This document shows, one piece after another, positions 1 to 6,580 of a DNA stretch of 6,580 bases (positions within the stretch are counted from its first letter, which is position 1; the number at the start of each line of letters is the position of its first letter). The translations under genes were made by a program, and so were the position numbers. The stretch is from Sedimenticola sp. GTDB taxonomy: Bacteria > Pseudomonadota > Gammaproteobacteria > Chromatiales > Chromatiaceae. Below the pieces are notes generated by a model. The model made no database searches. It worked only from the letters and a program-made list of their open reading frames with translations, and was not told the DNA's origin. The DNA lies in assembly GCA_030590525.1 (NCBI GenBank), contig JAUUYI010000123.1:1-6580 (forward strand), in the 5' to 3' direction.

Positions 1-1
1 C

Positions 2-694
2 ACCGCGTTCACCTCCTCCATGGTGGCGCCTAAGAGCGAGGGCAACAACACCGTGGATGCGGCTGGTAAGCTGCTCTGGCGCATGGCCCCGTCACCCCAC
101 GGCCCGTATTGGGAAGAGGGTCAGAAACTGGGGTATCAGGATGCGGGCTCCTGGACACTGTTCAAATCGACCCCGGTGGAGCGGCGTAAGGCGGCCTGGC
201 TGTATGCCCAGTTTGTCGTCTCCAAGACGGTCGACGTGAAGAAGAGCCATGTAGGTCTCACCTTCATCCGTGACTCCACTATTCGGCACCAGAGCTTCAC
301 CGAGCGTGCGCCCAACCTGGGTGGACTGGTCGAGTTCTACCGCTCGCCGGACCGGGTGCGCTGGACCCCGACCGGTATCAACGTACCCGACTATCCGAAG
401 CTGGCCCAGATCTGGTGGCAGCAGATCGGTGACGTCAACTCCGGCGCCTTCACCCCGCAACAGGCCATGGACCGGCTCGCTTCGGAGATGGACGTGACCA
501 TGGCCCGTATGCAGGCGGCCGACGAAAAGGCCAAGGTCTACGGTGGCTGCGGTCCCCGGTTGAACGAGGAGAAAGATGCCTCCTTCTGGCTCAATAAGCC
601 GGGTTCGCCGAAGGCTAAACTGGCCAACGAGAAGCCCAAAGGCGAGACCATCGACTACGACGAACTGGTCAAGCGCTGGCAGAAAGCGAGTTAG
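2..694 (+). CDS. glpV: ABC transporter solute-binding protein, GlpV-like (5' end outside window)
   Basis: This is the C-terminal part of a family 1 extracellular solute-binding protein, the periplasmic receptor that hands glycerol or glycerol-3-phosphate to the GlpPQ channel. The frame is open to the left edge: codons ACC GCG TTC ACC TCC TCC precede the internal ATG at 20, so that ATG is not taken as the start. The signal peptide lies outside the window. About 230 residues are visible. From memory of the rhizobial family, the tail is the most diagnostic part: a GGCGPRLNEEKDASFW stretch, then PGSPKAKLANEKPKGETI and a final DELVKRWQKAS. A DVxxxMARMQ helix precedes it. The gene is followed by a hairpin and then glpR. 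In rhizobia the receptor gene follows glpU, so its position upstream of the regulator is a rearranged order. Family assignment is confident; the exact substrate is inferred from the neighbours. Confidence 0.85.
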   Translation, partial: TAFTSSMVAPKSEGNNTVDAAGKLLWRMAPSPHGPYWEEGQKLGYQDAGSWTLFKSTPVERRKAAWLYAQFVVSKTVDVKKSHVGLTFIRDSTIRHQSFTERAPNLGGLVEFYRSPDRVRWTPTGINVPDYPKLAQIWWQQIGDVNSGAFTPQQAMDRLASEMDVTMARMQAADEKAKVYGGCGPRLNEEKDASFWLNKPGSPKAKLANEKPKGETIDYDELVKRWQKAS

Positions 695-719
695 GCAACG
701 GTCCGATTGAGGTGCAGAA

Positions 720-746
720 GCGGAGGGTGCCGACAACACCCTCCGC
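720..746 (+). terminator. Strong hairpin between glpV and glpR
   Basis: A perfect 10-bp GC-rich stem (GCGGAGGGTG at 720-729 with CACCCTCCGC at 737-746) encloses a 7-nt loop, CCGACAA. It lies 25 nt after the glpV stop and 23 nt before the glpR start. The sequence after it, GGCCTCTATTATTGG, is pyrimidine-rich but is not a clean T-run, so termination may be partial. The hairpin could equally protect the 3' end of an abundant glpV transcript. The structure is read directly; the role is inferred. Confidence 0.6.
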
Positions 747-758
747 GGCCTCTATTAT
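730..758 (+). promoter_or_regulatory. Possible weak sigma-70-like promoter for glpR
   Basis: CCGACA at 730-735 (4 of 6 matches to TTGACA) is separated by 17 bp from TATTAT at 753-758 (5 of 6 to TATAAT). The -35-like box lies in the loop of the 720-746 hairpin. Initiation would fall only a few bases before the glpR ATG at 770, giving an almost leaderless transcript, which fits the absence of a good Shine-Dalgarno sequence there. This could be chance, as a single match of this quality is common. Confidence 0.25.
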
Positions 759-769
759 TGGCAAACACC

Positions 770-1600
770 ATGACCAGCCCCGACAAAGCGCCCAATCTGA
801 GCCCGCGACAGAAAGAGATCCTCAATCACGCGCGCATCCGCGGGGAGGTGCAGGTGGAGGCGCTGGCAGAGACATTCAACGTCACGCCACAGACGATTCG
901 GCGTGATCTCAATCAGTTGCGCGAATTGGGTATGCTGCACCGGGTTCACGGTGGCGCAATCGTGCAGGACGGGGTGGCCAACCTGGGCTATGAAGCCAGA
1001 CGGCGGATCTCGAAAGAGGAGAAAGGGGCAATAGCTCGATGTGCCTCCGGACTGATTCCCGACGACACCTCCCTGTTCATCAATATCGGCACCACCACCG
1101 AGCAGGTTGCCCGACATCTGGTCAACCATGTCGGTCTGCTGGTGATCAGCAACAACATCAATGTGGTCAATACACTGCGTGAATGCGAGACCATCCAGGT
1201 GATAACCGCTGGCGGTATCGTACGCCGCGAAGATGGGGGCATCGTGGGTGATACAACAGTGGATTTCATCGCCCAGTTCAAAGTGGATTACGCGGTGGTC
1301 GGCGCATCCGCCATCGAACAGGATGGTACGGTCCTCGATTACGACCCGCGCGAAGTACGTGTCGCTCAGGCCATTATTGCCAATGCCAGATCGGTCATTC
1401 TGGTGGCCGACTCGACCAAGTTTGAGCGCAACGCACCCATACGTATCGTGGATATATCGAACATAGACTATTTCGTCACCGACCGGATGCCCTCGCCTGC
1501 ATTTACCGCCATCTGCAAAGAACAGGGCGTCACCCTGGTCATCGCCTCGGGCGAGAGTGGATGTGATGCCGTAGTGGACCATCGCGGGAGCAGTACCTGA
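770..1600 (+). CDS. glpR: DeoR-family transcriptional repressor, GlpR-like
   Basis: A 276-residue cytoplasmic regulator. Residues about 10-65 form the DeoR winged helix-turn-helix: LSPRQKEIL, then a turn and the recognition helix TPQTIRRDL (39-47), ending in the family's RVHGGA (58-63). The rest is the DeoR sensor domain that binds phosphosugars: INIGTTTEQVARHL, VISNNINVVNTL, TAGGIVRREDGGIVGDTT, DYAVVGASAI and LVADSTKFER are all standard landmarks. The known GlpR ligand is glycerol-3-phosphate, which relieves repression of glp genes. The ATG at 770 is chosen because the usual N-terminus begins just before LSPRQ; an in-frame TTG at 707 would add 21 unfamiliar residues and run through the hairpin. 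No clear ribosome binding site precedes it. Family is certain; GlpR rather than another DeoR member is inferred from the transporter next door. Confidence 0.88.
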   Translation: MTSPDKAPNLSPRQKEILNHARIRGEVQVEALAETFNVTPQTIRRDLNQLRELGMLHRVHGGAIVQDGVANLGYEARRRISKEEKGAIARCASGLIPDDTSLFINIGTTTEQVARHLVNHVGLLVISNNINVVNTLRECETIQVITAGGIVRREDGGIVGDTTVDFIAQFKVDYAVVGASAIEQDGTVLDYDPREVRVAQAIIANARSVILVADSTKFERNAPIRIVDISNIDYFVTDRMPSPAFTAICKEQGVTLVIASGESGCDAVVDHRGSST

Positions 1601-1603
1601 TGG

Positions 1604-1804
1604 GTTGTTTCTCAATAACCCGAGGCAGTTTGGGCGCGCGGCGTAGGGGGGATAAGCGTAGCGCATCCACCATCCATCTCTGGCAGTGCAGTGCGGGCAG
1701 GCCCCACTGGTGGATGCGGCGCGCATAAGTGTGCTGCAGGACAGGAGGCCTGTGGGCGCGCCTTATCCACCCTACGGAAATGCCCCAGGTTTGGCACCAA
1801 GTAG
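1604..1804. mobile_element. Decayed copy 1 of a small non-coding inverted-repeat element (MITE-like)
   Basis: The left end at 1604-1628 matches the terminal repeat shared with two other copies here (GTTGTTTCTCAATAACC..., 21 of 25 to the consensus). The right end at 1780-1804 keeps only TGCCCCAGGTT and is otherwise degraded. Inside, an outer palindrome pairs 1632-1646 with 1762-1776 (CGTAGGGGGGATAAG with CTTATCCACCCTACG, 14 of 15), and an inner perfect 11-bp pair joins CGCATCCACCA (1652-1662) to TGGTGGATGCG (1708-1718). No open frame of note is inside. No flanking target duplication is visible, so this looks like the oldest copy. It begins 3 nt after the glpR stop codon and fills most of the glpR-glpS spacer. 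Confidence 0.6.
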
Positions 1805-1841
1805 GTAAATTGCTGGGCTTCGCAGGTTCAGCCCAACCTAC
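1801..1841. repeat. Short GTAGGT...ACCTAC palindromic unit
   Basis: GTAGGT (1801-1806) pairs with ACCTAC (1836-1841), and TGGGCT (1814-1819) pairs with AGCCCA (1830-1835), giving a two-part stem around TCGCAGGTTC. It abuts or slightly overlaps the degraded right end of element copy 1. Its GTAGG/CCTAC ends resemble the outer ends of the palindromic cores in the larger elements. It is probably a dispersed genomic repeat; transcribed, it would fold about 50 nt before glpS. Confidence 0.55.
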
Positions 1842-1857
1842 AGATTTTGTAGTTTTT

Positions 1858-1872
1858 GATTCTTAAGGAATC
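1858..1872. promoter_or_regulatory. Candidate operator palindrome upstream of glpS
   Basis: GATTC-TTAAG-GAATC is a 15-bp interrupted palindrome with 5-bp perfect arms. It sits in the only AT-rich part of the glpR-glpS spacer (about 1843-1872), 20 nt before the glpS ATG, beyond the repeat material. Its position suits a repressor site for GlpR, but it is not a convincing match to the Escherichia coli GlpR consensus, and no clear -35/-10 pair is seen beside it. Confidence 0.25.
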
Positions 1873-1892
1873 CGTACAGAGTAGAGCGCTGA

Positions 1893-2954
1893 ATGGCCAT
1901 TGAACTGAAAAAAGTAACCAAAGTGGTGGGTATCGACACCCATATCCACGAGACCAGCATCAAACTGGAAGAGGGGCATTTCAATATTCTACTGGGAACT
2001 ACGCTGTCGGGAAAAACCACGCTGCTGCGTTTGATGGCCGGTCTTGAGCAACCCACCAGCGGAGAGATCTGGTTCAAAGGGGAGAATGTTACCGGCATAC
2101 CGGTACAGAAGCGCAAAGTCGCCATGGTCTACCAGCAGTTCATCAATTACCCGAACTTTACCGTCTACGACAATATCGCCTCCCCGCTGAAGGTGGTGCG
2201 TAGGTCTCGGCGCGAGATCGATAAGCGGGTCCATCAGGTGGCCGAACTGTTGCAGATTACGCCGATGCTGAAGCGTATGCCCAATGAATTGTCCGGCGGT
2301 CAGCAGCAGCGTACCGCCCTCGCCCGTGCCCTGATCAAGGGATCCGATCTGGTGCTGCTGGACGAACCCCTGGCCAATCTCGACTACAAATTGCGCGAGG
2401 AGTTCAGGGAGGAACTGCCGAAGCTTTTCCAGGATAGCGGTGCCACCATCGTCTATGCCACGACCGAACCGGCTGAGGCGTTGCTGCTGAGCGGTTACAC
2501 CGCCACCCTGCATGAGGGCAGCGTTACCCAATACGGGCCCACCTCGTCGGTTTACCGCACCCCGAAGGATCTGCTGAGTGCGCGGGTATTTTCAGACCCG
2601 CCCATCAACACCGCCGCGATCAGCAAACGCGGCGACAGCTTCCATTACAACGAAACGGTCAGCTGGAAGGCACGGGGGAGGTACGCCACCCTCCCCGACG
2701 GCCCCTACACCATCGGATTCCGCCCACATTACATCACCCTCAAACCGAACAATACCGCATCGATCAGCGTCAAGGGTGAGGTGGTGGTCACCGAGATCAG
2801 TGGCTCCGAAAGCGTTATCCATATGCGCGTCGGCAAGGATACCTGGGTATCGCTCTCCCACGGCATCCATCCGTTGAAACGCGGTGATACGGTGGAACTC
2901 TTCCTGCAGGCCGATCACTGTTTCTATTTCGATGAAAACGAACAGCTTATTTAA
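1893..2954 (+). CDS. glpS: ABC transporter ATP-binding protein GlpS
   Basis: A 353-residue importer ATPase of the MalK/UgpC type, one of the two nucleotide-binding subunits of the GlpSTPQ transporter, docked on the cytoplasmic face. Visible motifs: Walker A GTTLSGKT (35-42), Q-loop in VYQQF (about 79-83), signature LSGGQQQR (133-140), Walker B LVLLDE (153-158), D-loop LANLD (160-164). The C-terminal third (about 235-353) is the regulatory OB/TOBE-like domain typical of the family. Where MalK has YVTHDQ, this protein reads YATTEP (188-193), so the switch histidine is Thr191. I recall YATTEP from other GlpS proteins, so this looks like a family trait and not damage. The ATG at 1893 gives the expected N-terminus (MAIELKKVTK); no good ribosome binding site precedes it, as the closest purine run, AAGGAA, is 22 nt away. 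Element copies flank the gene on both sides. Confidence 0.9.
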   Translation: MAIELKKVTKVVGIDTHIHETSIKLEEGHFNILLGTTLSGKTTLLRLMAGLEQPTSGEIWFKGENVTGIPVQKRKVAMVYQQFINYPNFTVYDNIASPLKVVRRSRREIDKRVHQVAELLQITPMLKRMPNELSGGQQQRTALARALIKGSDLVLLDEPLANLDYKLREEFREELPKLFQDSGATIVYATTEPAEALLLSGYTATLHEGSVTQYGPTSSVYRTPKDLLSARVFSDPPINTAAISKRGDSFHYNETVSWKARGRYATLPDGPYTIGFRPHYITLKPNNTASISVKGEVVVTEISGSESVIHMRVGKDTWVSLSHGIHPLKRGDTVELFLQADHCFYFDENEQLI

Positions 2955-2961
2955 AACACCA

Positions 2962-3182
2962 GTAGCTTCTCAATCGCTCGGGGCAGCGGCTTCAGGTCGG
3001 CCAATGGTGGGCATAAACACCATGCCCACCCTACGTAGGATGGACACGTTTTTTGTGCCCACGCGGTATATATGTGCTCAATCTGCTCCGCTGACGGCAG
3101 AAATACGACATGGACCTCCCAGTTGAACTGCAGGCGCACTTTATCCCCCCTGCAAAACTGCCCCGGGTTATTGCGAAATTAC
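2962..3182. mobile_element. Copy 2 of the inverted-repeat element, inserted between glpS and glpT
   Basis: About 221 bp. The left end (from TAGCTTCTCAATCGC at 2963 to GGGGCAG at 2986) and the right end (3158-3181, CTGCCCCGGGTTATTGCG...) are inverted copies with 18 of 24 matches. The 9-bp direct repeat AAAACACCA flanks it exactly, at 2953-2961 and 3183-3191 (10 bp if the following G is counted), as expected for a target-site duplication. The left duplication overlaps the glpS stop codon. Inside are a 9-bp perfect hairpin (GGTGGGCAT at 3006-3014 with ATGCCCACC at 3022-3030), a 10-bp palindrome CCTACGTAGG (3030-3039) and a weaker GGACAC/GTGCCC stem across a T6 loop (3043-3060). The hairpin followed by that T-run could attenuate transcription into glpT. 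No transposase is encoded, so mobilisation would need an enzyme supplied in trans. Confidence 0.75.
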
Positions 3183-3204
3183 AAAACACCAGAGTGATAG
3201 AACA

Positions 3205-4272
<1,068 letters not shown>

Positions 4273-4283
4273 GGTCTACACCG

Positions 4284-5150
4284 ATGATCGACAAGACAAC
4301 CAACCAGAGGGCCTGGTTCCTGGTACTGCCGGTGGTGGTCCTGGTGGCGTTCAACGCCCTGATTCCGCTGATGACCGTGGTCAACTATTCGGTTCAGGAG
4401 ACCTTCGGCAACAATGTCTTCTTCTTTGAAGGGGTGAGGTGGTTCGAGCAGATACTGCATTCGGAACGCTTTCACGCCTCACTGCTGCGCCAGCTGACCT
4501 TCACCGGCATCATCCTGCTGATCGAGGTGCCCCTGGGGGTGGCGATCGCACTGACGATGCCGAAGAAAGGGCCCTGGGTCTCGGTCTGCCTGGTGTTGAT
4601 GGCCCTGCCTCTGCTGATCCCCTGGAACGTGGTCGGTGCCATGTGGAATATCTTCGCGCTGCCGGATATCGGCCTGCTGGGGCAGATGATCAACGGCATG
4701 GGGTTTGACTACAACTTCACCCAGCAACCCCTGGCCGCCTGGTTCACCACCATACTGATGGACGTCTGGCACTGGACCTCACTGGTGGTACTTCTCGCTT
4801 ATGCCGGTCTCAGCTCCATCCCCGACGCCTACTATCAGGCCGCACGTATCGACGGCGCCAGCGCCTGGTCGGTGTTCCGCTATATCCAGTTGCCGAAGAT
4901 GAAACGGGTGCTGACCATCGCCATACTACTGCGCTTCATGGACAGCTTCATGATTTACACCGAACCCTTCGTGCTGACCGGTGGCGGCCCGGGCAACACC
5001 ACAACCTTCCTGTCGATCGACCTGGTGAAGATCGCCCTGGGTCAGTTCGACCTGGGCCCGGCGGCGGCGATGTCGTTGATCTACTTCCTCATCATTCTGG
5101 TGTTGAGCTGGATCTTCTACACCCTGATGATGCGTAACGAGGAGCAGTGA
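4284..5150 (+). CDS. glpP: ABC transporter permease GlpP (MalF-type)
   Basis: A 288-residue inner-membrane protein with about six hydrophobic segments (roughly 11-33, 70-91, 98-120, 152-175, 205-225, 262-282). It is one half of the transport channel. The coupling helix that contacts an ATPase is clear: QAARIDG (185-191) followed by FRYIQLP (198-204) is the EAA loop of binding-protein-dependent permeases. The TGGGPGNTT stretch near residue 235 is usual in MalF/UgpA relatives. The start at 4284 is supported by TGAGGT (4270-4275), which contains the glpT stop codon and lies 8 nt upstream, so glpT and glpP are probably translationally coupled. Its stop overlaps the next start by one base. Confidence 0.9.
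   Translation: MIDKTTNQRAWFLVLPVVVLVAFNALIPLMTVVNYSVQETFGNNVFFFEGVRWFEQILHSERFHASLLRQLTFTGIILLIEVPLGVAIALTMPKKGPWVSVCLVLMALPLLIPWNVVGAMWNIFALPDIGLLGQMINGMGFDYNFTQQPLAAWFTTILMDVWHWTSLVVLLAYAGLSSIPDAYYQAARIDGASAWSVFRYIQLPKMKRVLTIAILLRFMDSFMIYTEPFVLTGGGPGNTTTFLSIDLVKIALGQFDLGPAAAMSLIYFLIILVLSWIFYTLMMRNEEQ
5140..5144 (+). promoter_or_regulatory. Ribosome binding site that fixes the glpQ start
   Basis: AGGAG, inside the last codons of glpP, lies 5 nt before the ATG at 5150 but only 2 nt before the in-frame GTG at 5147. This favours the ATG and a TGATG stop-start overlap between glpP and glpQ. Confidence 0.7.
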
Positions 5151-5950
5151 TGAAAAACCTCAAATGGCTGGTGCCAACCCTCTATATCCTGTTTCTGATG
5201 CTCCCGATCTACTGGCTGGTCAGCATGTCGTTCAAGACGACCAACGAGATTCTCGGGGCTTTCTCGCTCTGGCCCCAGGAGTTTACGCTGGACAACTACA
5301 TTACCATCTTCACCGACCCCACCTGGTACAACGGCTATTTCAATTCGCTGACTTATGTCGCAATGAACACACTGCTGTCGGTCAGCGTGGCGCTGCCCGC
5401 GGCCTACGCCTTCTCCCGCTACCGTTTTCTCGGTGACAAACACCTCTTTTTCTGGCTGCTGACCAACCGCATGGCACCGCCGGCGGTGTTCGCACTGCCG
5501 TTTTTCCAGCTCTATTCGGCGGTGGGACTATTCGATACAACGCTCGCGGTAGCACTTGCCCACTGCCTTTTCAACATCCCCCTGGCGGTCTGGATCCTGG
5601 AAGGGTTCATGTCGGGGATACCCAAAGAGCTGGATGAGACCGCGTACGTGGACGGCTACTCGTTCTGGCGCTTTTTCATCCGCATCTTCATACCGACGAT
5701 CGCGGCCGGTATCGGTGTGGTGATGTTCTTCACCTTCATGTTCTCCTGGGTGGAACTGCTGCTGGCCAAGACCCTTACCTCGGTGGCGGCCAAACCGATC
5801 GCCGCGACGATGACGCGCACCGCGAGCACCGCGGGGTACGAACTGGGCCTGCTGGCCGCGGCCGGCACCCTGACGATCATTCCGGGGGCATTCGTGATCT
5901 GGTTCGTTCGCCACCATATTGCCAAAGGCTTTGCCCTTGGCCGGGTTTAA
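5150..5950 (+). CDS. glpQ: ABC transporter permease GlpQ (MalG-type)
   Basis: A 266-residue inner-membrane protein, the second half of the channel. This is the rhizobial GlpQ permease, not the E. coli GlpQ phosphodiesterase. It starts with a hydrophobic segment (about 7-26, LVPTLYILFLMLPIYWLVSM) followed by SFKTTNEI, a MalG-like beginning. The EAA coupling loop reads ELDETAYVDG (160-169) then FIRIFIP. Further hydrophobic segments are near 62-86, 105-125, 130-152, 180-205 and 232-255, and the chain ends in the basic HHIAKGFALGRV. Its ATG overlaps the glpP stop by one base, so the two permeases should be made in equal amounts. The glpU ribosome binding site follows immediately after its stop. 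Confidence 0.9.
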   Translation: MKNLKWLVPTLYILFLMLPIYWLVSMSFKTTNEILGAFSLWPQEFTLDNYITIFTDPTWYNGYFNSLTYVAMNTLLSVSVALPAAYAFSRYRFLGDKHLFFWLLTNRMAPPAVFALPFFQLYSAVGLFDTTLAVALAHCLFNIPLAVWILEGFMSGIPKELDETAYVDGYSFWRFFIRIFIPTIAAGIGVVMFFTFMFSWVELLLAKTLTSVAAKPIAATMTRTASTAGYELGLLAAAGTLTIIPGAFVIWFVRHHIAKGFALGRV

Positions 5951-5966
5951 TAAAGGAGATTAGCGC

Positions 5967-6248
5967 ATGTTTCTTTCCTGGATGGCCTGGACCTGGCCGA
6001 CCGCCGCATTTTTCATCTTCATCCTGCTGGCCATCACCAGCATGGGGGTGTGGGAGCACTTCAGCCCCGGGGGTGGGCCACGCAAAGGCGTGCTTGGGCT
6101 GGACACCACCCGCGGCGACCGGCTGTTCATCTCGCTCATCGGCAGCGCCTTCATCCACCTCGCCTGGCTGGGCATCATGGGTACCCCGCTGTGGGGGGGA
6201 CTGATCATTTCCATTCTTTTCCTGCTCTCCGTCTTCCGATGGGTTTGA
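5967..6248 (+). CDS. glpU: Small conserved membrane protein, DUF2160 family (GlpU)
   Basis: A 93-residue protein with three hydrophobic segments (about 10-28, 53-71 and 74-91). The conserved family features are visible: MFLSWMAWTWPTA at the start, VWEHFSP, then TTRGDRLFI and GSAFIHLAWLG in the middle and a C-terminal RW. It follows glpQ by 16 nt and has an excellent ribosome binding site, AAGGAGA (5953-5959), 7 nt before the ATG. This protein is found with the GlpSTPQV importer in other proteobacteria and is called GlpU in the Rhizobium glycerol locus. Its job is not known to me. Constant linkage and a membrane location suggest a small accessory subunit of the transporter. Confidence 0.88.
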   Translation: MFLSWMAWTWPTAAFFIFILLAITSMGVWEHFSPGGGPRKGVLGLDTTRGDRLFISLIGSAFIHLAWLGIMGTPLWGGLIISILFLLSVFRWV

Positions 6249-6261
6249 TCTCTTCAGGGCT

Positions 6262-6366
6262 ATGATCCGCACGGATCTACTGATCATTGGCGGTGGCATC
6301 AATGGGGTGGGTATCGCCAGCGCCTTTAAGGCGGTGCAAGCCGCATCTGAATACACCACCGGCTAG
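6262..6366 (+). pseudogene. glpD: Truncated remnant of glycerol-3-phosphate dehydrogenase GlpD
   Basis: The first 19 or so codons (DLLIIGGGINGVGIA) are the N-terminal FAD dinucleotide-binding motif GxGxxG, in the exact GGGINGxGIA form typical of GlpD. After that the homology stops. The usual continuation, with the RDAAxRG and later HGGLRYL motifs, is absent. Instead come about 15 unfamiliar residues (SAFKAVQAASEYTTG) and a TAG. A full GlpD is about 500 residues, so at least 95% is missing. The start lies 13 nt after the glpU stop, with only a weak purine stretch (CAGGG) before it, so it was the next gene of the operon. A 6-bp-arm palindrome, CGCCTT-T-AAGGCG (6321-6333), marks the point where similarity ends. 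The last 15 codons may be the former C-terminus of GlpD after an internal deletion, or unrelated sequence. A functional copy elsewhere in the genome is possible. Confidence 0.75.
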
Positions 6367-6403
6367 CCCGCATTTCTCACCAGGGGGCGAGAAATGCGGG
6401 CTA
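6364..6403. repeat. Perfect 15-bp hairpin repeat at the end of the glpD remnant
   Basis: TAGCCCGCATTTCTC (6364-6378) pairs perfectly with GAGAAATGCGGGCTA (6389-6403) around a 10-nt loop, ACCAGGGGGC. The first three bases supply the stop codon of the glpD remnant. There is no T-run after it, so it is more likely a dispersed palindromic repeat than a classical terminator, although transcribed at the operon's end it would stabilise or end the message. Confidence 0.7.
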
Positions 6404-6416
6404 AGGGCTCGCGAAA

Positions 6417-6562
6417 TAACTTCTCAATAACCCGGGGGAAAACGGGTAGGGTGGATCAAGGAGCGCAGCGACGGATCCACCAACGCGACCTAGCCTGGTG
6501 TATCCGCTCCGCTTGATACACCCTACATTTTAGATTCTTGCCTGGACTTATTGAGAAGTTAC
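6417..6562. mobile_element. Copy 3 of the inverted-repeat element, best preserved, with target duplication
   Basis: About 146 bp. The ends are a perfect 14-bp inverted repeat (TAACTTCTCAATAA at 6417-6430 and TTATTGAGAAGTTA at 6548-6561). The 9-bp direct repeat CTCGCGAAA flanks it at 6408-6416 and 6563-6571, consistent with a target-site duplication. The core is a nested palindrome: GTAGGGTGGATCAAG (6446-6460) with CTTGATACACCCTAC (6512-6526), 14 of 15, and inside it CGGATCCACC (6472-6481) with GGTGTATCCG (6497-6506), 9 of 10. It is non-coding. It sits 5 bp after the perfect hairpin and downstream of the glpD remnant. The few bases after 6571 are too short to interpret. Confidence 0.78.
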
Positions 6563-6580
6563 CTCGCGAAACAATAACTC

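Noticed and set aside
92..739. 215-codon minus-strand frame opposite glpV
   Set aside because: Antisense shadow of a well-recognised binding protein, with no motif or ribosome binding site.
707..769. Longer glpR from a TTG at 707
   Set aside because: The 21 extra residues do not resemble DeoR N-termini and would be encoded across the hairpin; the ATG at 770 gives the normal start.
755..1726. 323-codon open frame on the minus strand opposite glpR
   Set aside because: It lies antisense to a convincing DeoR regulator, runs through the repeat element, and its translation shows no recognisable domain. It reflects codon bias of the real gene.
2951..3139. 62-codon minus-strand frame within element copy 2
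   Set aside because: It is made mostly of the terminal repeat and palindrome sequence; repeats of this kind often give spurious small hypothetical proteins.
2953..3192. CRISPR-like reading of the repeated AAAACACCAG
   Set aside because: There are only two copies, exactly flanking an element with inverted ends, which fits a target duplication; there is no array of regular spacers.
5147..5149. GTG start for glpQ
   Set aside because: It is only 2 nt from the AGGAG, too close; the adjacent ATG at 5150 has proper spacing.
5877..6359. 160-codon minus-strand frame across the ends of glpQ, glpU and the glpD remnant
   Set aside because: It spans three recognised genes on the other strand, and its translation is low-complexity with no family resemblance.

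Overview
The window carries most of a glycerol (or glycerol-3-phosphate) ABC-importer locus of the type described in rhizobia (glpR-D-S-T-P-Q-U-V-K in Rhizobium leguminosarum). All genes lie on the + strand. GC-rich coding sequence, the gene family content and abundant GTAGGGTGGAT.../...ATCCACCCTAC palindromic repeats suggest a gammaproteobacterium, perhaps one of the sulfur-oxidising Chromatiales/Sedimenticola-like lineages. The phylum-level guess is moderately supported; anything finer is a guess.

Layout: the C-terminal part of the periplasmic solute-binding protein (GlpV-like, 2-694, open at the left edge); a strong hairpin (720-746); a DeoR-family repressor (GlpR-like, 770-1600); a 292-nt spacer filled with repeats; ATPase GlpS (1893-2954); a 250-nt spacer that is essentially one inserted element; ATPase GlpT (3205-4272); permeases GlpP (4284-5150) and GlpQ (5150-5950), whose genes overlap by one base; the small DUF2160/GlpU membrane protein (5967-6248); a 34-codon remnant starting like GlpD (6262-6366); a perfect 15-bp hairpin; and another inserted element up to the right edge.

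How it works together: GlpV would capture the substrate in the periplasm, GlpP/GlpQ form the channel, and GlpS/GlpT power it as a heterodimer. GlpU is a conserved accessory membrane protein of unknown role. GlpR would repress the locus until glycerol-3-phosphate accumulates. The dehydrogenase normally encoded in such loci is reduced here to its N-terminal FAD-binding tip.

Three things stand out. (1) The two ATPases are complementary: GlpS has a canonical signature (LSGGQ) but a Thr in place of the switch histidine, while GlpT has the histidine but a degenerate signature (LTADG), so the heterodimer should have one complete and one degenerate ATP site. (2) Three copies of a small non-coding element with shared terminal inverted repeats (consensus TTCTCAATAACCCGGGGCAG) sit at gene junctions; two are bracketed by 9-bp direct repeats, and removing one on paper restores a 20-nt glpS-glpT spacer. 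(3) The locus is rearranged relative to the rhizobial order and ends in a truncated glpD next to repeats. I saw no wholly new gene system.
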